This document shows, piece by piece, positions 7,903 to 15,107 of a stretch of 64,000 nucleotides of DNA. Numbering within the stretch: the stretch's first letter is position 1; every line of letters starts with the position of its first letter. Under the pieces are notes generated by a model. The model was given only the letters and a program-made list of their open reading frames with translations. It did no database searches and was not told where the DNA came from. The DNA is from Psychromarinibacter sp048262455. Its GTDB lineage: Bacteria; Pseudomonadota; Alphaproteobacteria; Rhodobacterales; Rhodobacteraceae. Both the position numbers and the translations under genes were made by a program. The DNA lies in contig JBLXFD010000017.1 in the NCBI GenBank assembly GCA_048262455.1, positions 1-64,000 of the forward strand. The letters run 5' to 3'.

Positions 7903-8930
7903 GCGCGCCCGCGGTGGAGTTCGACAGCGTCTCGATCGTCTTCGGCGATGCGCCCGAGAGCGCGCTGCCGCTGATGGACGCGGGCCAGAGCCGGCCCGAG
8001 ATCCAGGCAGAGACGGACCAGGTGCTGGGGGTGCACGACTGCTCGCTCGACGTGGGCACCGGCGAGATCCTTGTGCTGATGGGGCTGTCCGGCTCCGGCA
8101 AGTCGACGCTGCTGCGCGCGGTGAACGGGCTGAACCCGGTGGTGCGCGGCGAGGTGCGGGTGCGCTACAAGGGCGAGACAGTGAGCGTCACCAACGCCCC
8201 CCCGAAGCTGCTGCGAGAGCTGCGGCTGGGCCACATCGCCATGGTGTTCCAGGCCTTCGGCCTGCTGCCCTGGCGCAGCGTGCGCGAGAACGTGGGCCTG
8301 GGGCTGGAACTGGGCGGCATGAGCCGCACCGAGCGGCGCGAGAAGATCGACGCGCAGCTGGAGCTGGTGGGCCTGTCCGACTGGGGCGACCGCAAGGTGG
8401 GCGAGCTGTCGGGCGGCATGCAGCAGCGCGTCGGCCTCGCCCGCGCCTTCGTCACCGAGGCGCCGATCCTGCTGATGGACGAGCCGTTCTCCGCCCTCGA
8501 CCCGCTGATCCGCACCCGCCTGCAGGACGAGCTGCTAGAGCTTCAGGCGCGGCTGAAACGCACCATCATCTTCGTCAGCCACGACCTGGACGAGGCCTTC
8601 AAGATCGGCAACCGCATCGCGATCATGGAGGGCGGGCGCATTGTGCAGTGCGGCACGCCGCAGCAGATCTTCACCCACCCGGCAAACGACTACGTGGCCG
8701 ATTTCGTCGCCCACATGAACCCGCTGGGCGTGCTCTGCGCCGCCGACGTGATGGAGCCGGCGGGCCCCGACCTGGCCGAGACGGTGCCGCCGGACACCGA
8801 CATCCGCGAGGTGATGGAGCGGGTGACCGCCACCGGCCACCCGGTCGGCGTGATGCGGGACGGCGAGGTCATCGGCCAGATCACCCGCGAGACGGTACTG
8901 ACCAAGCTGCTGGACCCGCGCGGGGGCTGA
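7899..8930 (+). CDS. ABC ATPase of the choline/glycine betaine class (ChoV/ProV-like)
   Basis: The product is 343 aa. Walker A is GLSGSGKST near residue 62, the Q-loop VFQAFGLLPWRSV near 115, the signature ELSGGMQQRVGLARA near 170, and Walker B ILLMDEPFSALDP follows. A C-terminal extension (about 275-343) holds part of a CBS-like domain (DIREVMERVTATGHPVGVM), as in ProV/OpuA ATPases that sense ionic strength. It is translationally coupled to the permease gene. Residues 1-45 form an N-terminal addition before the nucleotide-binding domain (ESALPLMDAGQSRPEIQAET), as in choline-type ChoV. Confidence 0.88.
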   Translation: MSAPAVEFDSVSIVFGDAPESALPLMDAGQSRPEIQAETDQVLGVHDCSLDVGTGEILVLMGLSGSGKSTLLRAVNGLNPVVRGEVRVRYKGETVSVTNAPPKLLRELRLGHIAMVFQAFGLLPWRSVRENVGLGLELGGMSRTERREKIDAQLELVGLSDWGDRKVGELSGGMQQRVGLARAFVTEAPILLMDEPFSALDPLIRTRLQDELLELQARLKRTIIFVSHDLDEAFKIGNRIAIMEGGRIVQCGTPQQIFTHPANDYVADFVAHMNPLGVLCAADVMEPAGPDLAETVPPDTDIREVMERVTATGHPVGVMRDGEVIGQITRETVLTKLLDPRGG

Positions 8931-9017
8931 GGTGGAATTCGCTTCTACGATGCGCTGACCTGCCCGTTATCAAGGCGCGCAGGGCCGCCGCTGCCCGGCT
9001 CCGCGCATCGCTCCTCC

Positions 9018-10190
9018 CTACGGCGCCCGCCGGTAGACCGCCCGGCGGCCGCTGCGGGCGTCCGTCAGTTCCAGCGTCGCGCCGTCCGGCCGCGCGATGA
9101 CGAAACAGTCGCGCACGTTCGTCTCGGGATCGATCCGCACCATTGCCGGACCGGGCGCGTCCGCCGAGGCGCACCCCTCGGTCAGCCGGAACATGTGCGT
9201 GCTGGTGTAGGACCCGTTGGTACGCAGGTGCACCTCGGACCCGTGCAGCGTGATCTCGCGCCCGCTGCCGCCCTCTTCGGCCCAGCTGCCCTGCAACGCC
9301 GCGCGCAGCCGTGCGTGGGGGTCGCCGCCCGGGCGCGGCTCTACCCCGCGCACCACGATGGCGGCGATGTTTCCGCTGGTCTCGACCATGTCCGCCTTCA
9401 GCCGCACCGGCATGTTCACCGCCAGTTCCTCCAGCGCGTACATCAGCCGTTCGGGCGTGGGACCACGGTAGAAGACCCGCATCTTCCAGTCGCCGGCGTG
9501 GAACGAGCAATACTCGCGCTTGTCTTCCAGCTCGCACCCTTGGAACAGGGCGGCGGTCTCGAAGGGCTTGCCGTGCTTGCCCTGGGGGATCTCGGTGGAC
9601 AGGTCCTCGACCGAGACGGTCATCGGCGCCTCGTCCGGGACCACCAGCGTGGTGTCCTGCACCGCCTCGTTCAAGGGAGCGCCGCGGGGCGGGCCGCCGG
9701 GGCCGCCGCCGGTTTCCAGCCCCGCGACCTCCTCGTCCGGGGGCTGCTTGTCGGTGTTGCTGGGCGCGCCGCCGCCGTCCACCAGCGTCAGGGTAAAGTC
9801 GCGCGCGGTCTCGCCGGTGTCGATCTCGCGCATGGACAGGGTGTCGAAGCCGCGGCTTTCGCAATCGGTGTCGCCGGTGATCTCGAAGATCTCCTCGTTG
9901 CCGCAGAACTGGAAGTTCTGGCTTTCGAAGGTGATCCCCGCGGCCTCGGCGTAATAGTAGTAGTAGCGTCGGGTCAGGTCCCCGGCGAGCACCAGAGCGC
10001 AGTCCTGCGGCGCGATGTTCCACCAGCCTTCCGAGGTCCAGTCGGTGTCGCCCTTGTAGCCGATGGCGACGCTCTGCAGCGCCCCGGTGTCGTTGCAGAT
10101 CTCCAGCCCCGCCTGCGCCGCGCCGGGCAGCGAGAGCCACAGCGCGGCCCCCAGCGCGGCCGGCAGGCCGGGGCGGACCCCGCTAGTCAC
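9018..10190 (-). CDS. Secreted single-DUF1036 protein with an unassigned C-terminal domain
   Basis: The product is 390 aa from a GTG start overlapping the upstream gene's TAG stop by 8 bp, so translation is likely coupled. Residues 1-27 are a signal peptide ending GAAQA. Residues 28-137 are one DUF1036 domain with four cysteines at 32, 64, 96 and 110. Its landmarks are LEICNDTG, SEGWWNIAPQDC, RRYYYYYAEA and FCGNEEIFEITGDTDC. A linker rich in Pro and Gly (about 140-190) leads to a C-terminal domain of about 200 residues (EDLSTEIPQGKHGKPFET to RRAVYRRAP) that I do not recognise. DUF1036 has no established function; an envelope role is inferred from the export signal. Confidence 0.8.
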   Translation of the reverse strand: MTSGVRPGLPAALGAALWLSLPGAAQAGLEICNDTGALQSVAIGYKGDTDWTSEGWWNIAPQDCALVLAGDLTRRYYYYYAEAAGITFESQNFQFCGNEEIFEITGDTDCESRGFDTLSMREIDTGETARDFTLTLVDGGGAPSNTDKQPPDEEVAGLETGGGPGGPPRGAPLNEAVQDTTLVVPDEAPMTVSVEDLSTEIPQGKHGKPFETAALFQGCELEDKREYCSFHAGDWKMRVFYRGPTPERLMYALEELAVNMPVRLKADMVETSGNIAAIVVRGVEPRPGGDPHARLRAALQGSWAEEGGSGREITLHGSEVHLRTNGSYTSTHMFRLTEGCASADAPGPAMVRIDPETNVRDCFVIARPDGATLELTDARSGRRAVYRRAP

Positions 10191-11745
10191 CGCGGGTATC
10201 CCCGCGCCGGATCGGCGGGCCGTCGCCGCCCTGGCCGTCGGAGCCGCCGGGCAGCAGGCCGGGGGTCTCCGGCACCTCGGGCACCTCGGGCACCTCCGGC
10301 GGCGTCACCGGGCGCGGCGTCTCCGCGTCGGGCGTCTCGGGCTCCGGCGCGTCGGGGTCCGGCACGGTGAAGTCGAAGCTGGGCGGCCCCGGCTCCGGCA
10401 CGTCGTCCACCGGCGGCAGCGGGTCGCCCGCGCCGGGCTGATCCGGCGAATCACTGTCCGCCGGCTCCGGCAGCACCTCTGTCGGCAGCCCGTTGCGGTC
10501 GTCCTCGCTGGGCTGCGGCGGCTCTGCCGGGGTGTCCGGCGACAGGGTCAGGGTGTAGATCCCCTCGGTGCCGCCGGTGTCCAGCTCGCGGAAGTCCTCG
10601 CGGTCGTAGCCCCGCGCCTCGCACTCGCTGTCGCCGAGGATCTCGAAGGCCTGCGGCGTGGTGCAGAAAAAGTAGTTCTCGCCCCGGAACTCGCCGCCAT
10701 AGACCTCGGTCCGGTAGTAGAGGTAGCGCCGGTCTTCCCCGTCCAGCAGCGGCCGCGTGCAGTCGTCCGGGTCGATGTTCCACCAGCCCTCGGACACCCA
10801 TCCCCCCGGCGTCTCGTAGCCGAAGGCGATCGACTGCACGTCGGCGGTCTCGTTGCAGACCCGGATGCCGTTGGCGCCGCCGGTGGCGTCGGGGGTGACG
10901 TCCGGGGTGACAACCGCGGTGTCCCCGGTGCCGGAGGAGACAGCCGCGATGTCGAAGCTGAACCCGGTGGCCCCCGCCATCCCCTCGATCACCGTGAACC
11001 CGTCGGTGTCGTAGCCCCGCGCGGTGCAGTTGTCGTCGCCCTTGATGGTGAAGGCCTCGAAGGTTGTGCAGAAGCTGCGCTCGCCCTCGAAGTCGCTGCC
11101 GGACTTCAGCGCGCGGTAGTAGTAGGGCGTGTTGGTCAGGGCCCCGGTCAGCACCAAGGCGCATGCCCCGGGCTCGATGACCCACCAGCCTTCCGAGACC
11201 GGGCCCGCCTGCGTGTCATAGCCGATCGCCACGTCGTGGCGGGCGTCGGTGCCGTTGCAGATCTCCAGCCCCTCGGACCGCTCGCTGGACACGGCTTCGG
11301 GCGGCCCCGTCTCGGCGCTGCGGGGCGGCGCGCTGTCGTGCTCGCCCGGCATGAGGTTGAAGGTGAACTCCGTCGCCGTGCGGCCGGTGTCGATCTCGCG
11401 GAAGGAATCGCTGTCGTAGCCCTGCGCGGCGCAGTCGGTGTTGCCGGTGACCTCGAAGACCTTGGGCGAGGTGCAGAACATGAAGTTGGAGCCGGCGAAG
11501 TCGCCGCCGTCCACCTCGGCCCGGTAGTAGTAGTAGCGCTTGGTCAGGTCGCCCTGGACCACCGTGGCGCAGTCGCCGGGTTCGATGACCCACCAGCCGC
11601 GGGAGGACCAGGCGGTCTCTCCCTTGAAGCCCAGCGCGACGGATTGGATCGAACCGGTCTGGTTGCAGATCTCCAGCCCGGCCTGCGCGGCACCGGCGGC
11701 GAGGCAAAGCGGAACGGCAAGGAACAGATGCTTTGAAATACGCAT
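10183..11745 (-). CDS. Secreted protein with three tandem DUF1036 domains and an acidic Pro-rich tail
   Basis: The product is 520 aa, starting at ATG 11745 behind GGAGG. The signal peptide is residues 1-22 (ends GAAQA). DUF1036 repeats lie at 23-132, 159-267 and 293-401. Each has four cysteines at matching spacing (27/59/91/105, 163/195/226/240 and 297/329/361/375) and the motif GWW-x-I-x-P-x-x-C followed by a tyrosine cluster. Residues 402-520 are a low-complexity tail rich in Pro, Asp and Glu. The domains suggest four-cysteine extracellular modules joined by spacers. It is the first gene of a two-gene unit with the single-domain protein and is divergent from the pilin-like genes. Confidence 0.82.
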   Translation of the reverse strand: MRISKHLFLAVPLCLAAGAAQAGLEICNQTGSIQSVALGFKGETAWSSRGWWVIEPGDCATVVQGDLTKRYYYYRAEVDGGDFAGSNFMFCTSPKVFEVTGNTDCAAQGYDSDSFREIDTGRTATEFTFNLMPGEHDSAPPRSAETGPPEAVSSERSEGLEICNGTDARHDVAIGYDTQAGPVSEGWWVIEPGACALVLTGALTNTPYYYRALKSGSDFEGERSFCTTFEAFTIKGDDNCTARGYDTDGFTVIEGMAGATGFSFDIAAVSSGTGDTAVVTPDVTPDATGGANGIRVCNETADVQSIAFGYETPGGWVSEGWWNIDPDDCTRPLLDGEDRRYLYYRTEVYGGEFRGENYFFCTTPQAFEILGDSECEARGYDREDFRELDTGGTEGIYTLTLSPDTPAEPPQPSEDDRNGLPTEVLPEPADSDSPDQPGAGDPLPPVDDVPEPGPPSFDFTVPDPDAPEPETPDAETPRPVTPPEVPEVPEVPETPGLLPGGSDGQGGDGPPIRRGDTRGD

Positions 11746-11947
11746 GGCAGCCTCCATGAATGTCGCCACTCTACGCCTTCCCGCGCGCCGGTAAAGCGTC
11801 ACCTGTGGCGATCTCGCCCCGCAAGAACCTTCGAAAGAACTCGCAGCCGCCGCAGTTTCGCCGCCCCGCACCGGCAATGTTCTCCCATCGCCGATGATTG
11901 GCCCGACAGCCGGCGACGGGCGCAAATGAATTGGAATGGAACGAGAC

Positions 11948-12142
11948 ATGACCCTGAGCAAGCTGATCCAGAATTTCTCCCGCGATGAAGACGGCGCGGT
12001 GACCGTCGACTGGGTGGTGCTGACCGCCGCAATCGTCGGCCTCGGCATCGCCGTGCTGACCACCGTGGGCGGCGCCACTGACGACTACGGCCAGACCATC
12101 GGCTCGCACCTGTCCTCGCAGGGGGTCAAGACCACCTACTGA
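11948..12142 (+). CDS. Flp-like short pilin-type protein, copy 1
   Basis: The product is 64 aa. A basic N-terminus is followed by DEDGAVTVDWVV and one hydrophobic helix (about 18-40), then a short polar tail. The layout resembles Flp/Fap type IVb prepilins, with a possible prepilin-peptidase cut after Gly16. The usual glutamate at mature position 5 is aspartate here. No tad/cpa assembly genes are in the window. An in-frame ATG at 11936 would add four residues; ATG 11948 is better placed after GGAACGAGAC. The last 50 residues are identical to copy 2. Export and assembly are inferred. Confidence 0.75.
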   Translation: MTLSKLIQNFSRDEDGAVTVDWVVLTAAIVGLGIAVLTTVGGATDDYGQTIGSHLSSQGVKTTY

Positions 12143-12166
12143 TTTGCCGAAGCCGGCGACGGCACG

Positions 12167-12200
12167 GGCCCGCAGCGCATGGTCGCCGCGGGCCTTTTCG
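12167..12200 (+). terminator. Terminator after pilin-like copy 1
   Basis: GGCCCGC (12167-12173) pairs with GCGGGCC (12188-12194) and is followed by TTTTCG. It separates the two pilin-like genes, which are therefore probably transcribed independently. The rest of 12201-12394 holds no gene that I can support. Confidence 0.65.
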
Positions 12201-12394
12201 CATTCTTGGACCTACTTTGTTAACGATCCCACCCCCTTACCGTTGCCAAATCGCAAACATCGGGGGTGGTTTCCGGATATTGTCCCGCCCCTGCCGCAAT
12301 CCCGCCGCAATCCTCGGGCTTTTCTCGATCCTGCCAGAACGGCACCCCGCACAGGCAGCGGAACAGGCAACAGAGCAGTATTTGGAGAAAAGAC

Positions 12395-12583
12395 ATGATG
12401 AACCTGATCAAGCGTTTTGAGCGCGACGAGGACGGCGCGGTTACCGTCGACTGGGTGGTGCTGACCGCCGCCATCGTCGGCCTCGGCATCGCCGTGCTGA
12501 CCACCGTGGGCGGCGCCACCGACGACTACGGCCAGACCATCGGCTCGCACCTGTCCTCGCAGGGCGTGAAAACGACCTACTGA
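12395..12583 (+). CDS. Flp-like short pilin-type protein, copy 2
   Basis: The product is 62 aa, MMNLIKRFERDEDG at the start, with TTTGGAGA upstream. From DEDGAVTVDWVVLTAA onward it is identical in protein to copy 1, and the DNA differs at only a few third positions over about 160 bp, showing a recent duplication or gene conversion. The 5' regions of the two genes are unrelated. A possible cleavage site and Asp5 are as in copy 1. Another ATG lies one codon downstream. Confidence 0.75.
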   Translation: MMNLIKRFERDEDGAVTVDWVVLTAAIVGLGIAVLTTVGGATDDYGQTIGSHLSSQGVKTTY

Positions 12584-12592
12584 TCCTGGCCC

Positions 12593-12622
12593 GCGGCCGT
12601 CCCCGCCCGGCGGGGAGGCCGC
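12593..12622 (+). terminator. GC-rich hairpin after pilin-like copy 2
   Basis: GCGGCC (12593-12598) and GGCCGC (12617-12622) enclose an inner CCCCGCC/GGCGGGG stem. There is no T tract, so termination here may be weak and allow reading into the small downstream frame. Confidence 0.5.
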
Positions 12623-12645
12623 TTCAACGAAGGGACACGATCGAT

Positions 12646-12765
12646 ATGAACCTTTTCGCGATCACTCCGCACGACAGCACGCCCGCCATCCTCTCGATGG
12701 TGTTCCTGGCGCTGATCTACTGGGCCCGCAGCCGCCAGAGGCAGGCGGCGACGGCCGAAGCCTGA
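12646..12765 (+). CDS. Possible 39-residue single-helix membrane protein
   Basis: ATG to TGA gives a 39-aa product: a short polar start (MNLFAITPHDSTPA), one hydrophobic segment (ILSMVFLALIYWA) and a basic tail (RSRQRQAATAEA), consistent with N-out or N-in insertion as a single-pass protein. AAGGGA lies 10-15 nt upstream. It occupies the gap between pilin-like copy 2 and truA. I do not recognise a family; coding status rests only on composition and context. Confidence 0.4.
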   Translation: MNLFAITPHDSTPAILSMVFLALIYWARSRQRQAATAEA

Positions 12766-12863
12766 CATTGCCGGCGGCCCCCGCGCGGGGCCGCCGCCAC
12801 CCGCCGCCGCGCCCCGCGAGCACCCGTATTTACGCGGCGCGCGCAAGCGGCTAAGGGGCGGCC

Positions 12864-13625
12864 ATGCCCCGATATGCCCTGAAAATCGAATATCACGGCG
12901 CCGCATACTCCGGCTGGCAGCGGCAGGTGGAACACCCGTCGGTCCAGCAGGCCGTCGAGGAAGCGCTGCGCCGGTTGCAGCCGGACGCCCCCGGCATCGT
13001 CGCCGCCGGGCGCACCGATGCGGGCGTCCATGCCACCGGGCAGGTGGCCCACTGCGACCTCGAGCGCGACTGGGACCCCTTCCGCCTGATCTCTGCCGTG
13101 AACCACCACCTGAGGCCGCACCTCGTCGCCGTCACCGCCGCCAGGCAGGTTACGGAGGATTTCCACGCCCGATTCTCCGCGCGCGAGCGGCGTTACCTCT
13201 ACCGCGTGATCTGCCGCCGCGCGCCGCTGACCCACATGGACGGGCTGGCCTGGCGGGTGCCGGGCCCGCTAAACTTGGAGGCGATGCGGGCGGGGGCGGC
13301 CTACCTGCTGGGGCGCCACGACTTCACCACCTTCCGCGCCGCCGGCTGCCAGGCGAAGAGCCCGGTCAAGACGGTGGACGCGTTGGAGGTGACGCAGGCG
13401 GACGAGGAGGTGCAGGTCCGGGTGCGGGCGCGCAGTTTCCTGCACAACCAGGTGCGCAGTTTCGTCGGCACGCTGGAACGGGTGGGCGCCGGGGCCTGGG
13501 CGCCGGAGCGGGTGCGCACGGCGCTGGAGGCGCGGGACCGGGCCGCCTGCGGGCCGGTGGCGCCGCCGCAGGGGCTGTACCTGACCCACGTGGGCTATCC
13601 GGGGGATCCCTTCGGCGCGGGGTGA
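12864..13625 (+). CDS. truA: tRNA pseudouridine(38-40) synthase
   Basis: The product is 253 aa, standard for TruA. It converts uridines 38, 39 and 40 of the tRNA anticodon stem-loop to pseudouridine. The catalytic aspartate is Asp52 in AAGRTDAGVHATGQ. Other landmarks are the N-terminal YALKIEYHGAAYSGWQRQ, HARFSARERRYLYRV near 95-110, DFTTFRAAGCQAKSPVKT near 153-171 and the C-terminal RSFLHNQVRSFVG near 190. It is followed by a structured 3' element rather than a plain terminator. Confidence 0.97.
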   Translation: MPRYALKIEYHGAAYSGWQRQVEHPSVQQAVEEALRRLQPDAPGIVAAGRTDAGVHATGQVAHCDLERDWDPFRLISAVNHHLRPHLVAVTAARQVTEDFHARFSARERRYLYRVICRRAPLTHMDGLAWRVPGPLNLEAMRAGAAYLLGRHDFTTFRAAGCQAKSPVKTVDALEVTQADEEVQVRVRARSFLHNQVRSFVGTLERVGAGAWAPERVRTALEARDRAACGPVAPPQGLYLTHVGYPGDPFGAG

Positions 13626-13630
13626 GGTCT

Positions 13631-13705
13631 CGGACCGCTGCGCGGTCCGACCGGGCGAGGGGCTCTGCCCCTCGCGCTCCCCGAGGTATTTCGGACAAGA
13701 AGAAG
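13631..13705 (+). other. Composite 3' element (two hairpins plus GGTATTT...AGAAGAA) after truA
   Basis: Hairpin 1 is CGGACCGC/GCGGTCCG (13631-13638, 13642-13649). Hairpin 2 is GCGAGGGGC/GCCCCTCGC (13655-13663, 13667-13675). Then comes CTCCCCGAGGTATTTCGG and ACAAGAAGAAG. The same arrangement, in sense orientation, follows priA at 41364-41440, and the tail motif recurs twice at 54186-54369. It may be a transcript 3'-end or terminator-like element. Its position directly after stop codons supports this; the mechanism is inferred. Confidence 0.65.
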
Positions 13706-13733
13706 CAGCAGGCGGGGCGCGTAGAGGCGTGGG

Positions 13734-13793
13734 GCGTGTCACACGTCTTGCGGCAGGGGCTTTCAGCGCCTATCCCGGCAAGGCATGACACGC
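13734..13793. other. Imperfect 60-bp palindrome between truA and the DoeA-like gene
   Basis: The outer arms GCGTGTCA (13734-13741) and TGACACGC (13786-13793) are perfect, and inner CTTGC/GCAAG and GGGGCT/AGCGCC pairs extend the stem. It lies 125 bp upstream of the DoeA-like start. It may be an RNA structure in that gene's leader or a DNA palindrome. The rest of 13794-13918 holds nothing that I recognise. Confidence 0.4.
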
Positions 13794-13918
13794 ATTCCGG
13801 CAGCGCTCGCCTGCGCCTCCTTCCTGCCTTTCCCTGCAGATCCCGCCGCGGGACGCGGCCGGCGGCTGCCGGGGTCATCGCGCCGTCTTTCCGTGCAATG
13901 TCCGCTGTCGAGGCCCGC

Positions 13919-15103
13919 ATGAAGGATCCCGTTCCGCCGTTCTCCACCGCCGAGTACGACCGCCGGCTTGCCGCCACCCGCGCCGCCATGGCCGCGCGGG
14001 GGATCGAGGTGCTGGTGGTCACCGACCCGTCCAACATGGCCTGGCTGACCGGCTACGACGGCTGGTCCTTCTACGTGCACCAGGCGGTGGTGCTGCCGCT
14101 GGACGACGCGCCCTACTGGTGGGGCCGGCGGCAGGACGCCAATGGCGCGCGGCACACGGTGGACGTCTCGCGCACCGGGATCGACAGCTATCCCGACCAC
14201 TTCGTGCAGTCGGTGGAGCGGCACCCGATGCAGCACCTCGCCTCGCTGCTGCGCGGCCAGGGGCTGGGCGCGGCGCGGATCGGGGTGGAGATGGAGAATT
14301 ACTACTACAGCGCCCGCGCCCACCTGACGCTGCTGGAGGAGCTGCCGGACGCCGAGCTGCTGGATGCCACCGCGCTGGTGAACTGGCAGCGGGCGGTGAA
14401 GTCCGAGGAGGAGATCGGCTTCATGCGCCGGGCCGCGCGGATTTCCGAGAAGATCAACCTGCTGGCGCTGGACCTGGCCGAGCCCGGGGCGAAGAAGAAC
14501 GAGATTGCCGCCCGGCTGCTGGCCGCCGCGATCGAGGGGGTGGAGGACGACTGGGGCGACTACCCCGCCATCGTGCCGCTGATGCCCTCGGGCCCTTCCG
14601 CCGCCGCGCCGCACCTGACCTGGGACGGCGACGTGATGCAGGCGGGCGAGGCGACGTTCTTTGAACTCTCGGGCTGCTACCGGCGCTACCACGCGCCGCT
14701 CTGCCGGTCGGTCTTCCTGGGCAAGCCGCCGGAGCATATCCGCCGCGGCGAGGCGGCGCTGGTGGAGGGGCTGGAGCTGGGGCTGGAGGCCGCGCGCGCC
14801 GGCAACCGGGCCTGCGACATCGCCAATGCCCTGGGCGCCGCCATGGACCGGGCCGGGATCCAGCGCGGCGCGCGCTGCGGCTATCCCATCGGCCTGAGCT
14901 ATCCGCCGGACTGGGGCGAGCGGACGATCTCGCTGCGCCCCGAGGACGAGACGGTGCTGGAGCCGGGGATGACCTTCCACTTCATGCCCGGCCTGTGGAT
15001 GGAGACCTGGGGGCTGGAGATCACCGAATCGATCCTGATCCGCGAGGAGGGCGCCGCCGAGACGCTGTGCAACCTGCCGCGCAAGCTTTACGTGAAGGAC
15101 TGA
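13919..15103 (+). CDS. M24-family hydrolase, DoeA/EutD (ectoine hydrolase)-like
   Basis: The product is 394 aa from ATG 13919, preceded by CGAGG. It has a creatinase/prolidase N-domain (about 1-165) and a pita-bread M24 C-domain. DPSNMAWLTGYDGWSFYVHQ and GYPIGLSYPPDWGER resemble ectoine hydrolases, which open ectoine to N-acetyl-diaminobutyrate. The metal-ligand positions of true M24 peptidases appear altered, as expected for hydrolases of this branch. No other ectoine genes (uehABC, eutB/C, doeX) are present. An ArgE-like deacetylase gene starts 4 bp later, so the pair may open a ring or amide and then deacetylate the product. The substrate is inferred. Confidence 0.75.
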   Translation: MKDPVPPFSTAEYDRRLAATRAAMAARGIEVLVVTDPSNMAWLTGYDGWSFYVHQAVVLPLDDAPYWWGRRQDANGARHTVDVSRTGIDSYPDHFVQSVERHPMQHLASLLRGQGLGAARIGVEMENYYYSARAHLTLLEELPDAELLDATALVNWQRAVKSEEEIGFMRRAARISEKINLLALDLAEPGAKKNEIAARLLAAAIEGVEDDWGDYPAIVPLMPSGPSAAAPHLTWDGDVMQAGEATFFELSGCYRRYHAPLCRSVFLGKPPEHIRRGEAALVEGLELGLEAARAGNRACDIANALGAAMDRAGIQRGARCGYPIGLSYPPDWGERTISLRPEDETVLEPGMTFHFMPGLWMETWGLEITESILIREEGAAETLCNLPRKLYVKD

Positions 15104-15107
15104 GGCC

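Noticed and set aside
11746..12078. An N-terminal extension of the triple-DUF1036 protein by 111 residues
   Set aside because: It would run antisense through pilin-like copy 1 and place the signal peptide internally. GGAGG before ATG 11745 fixes the start.
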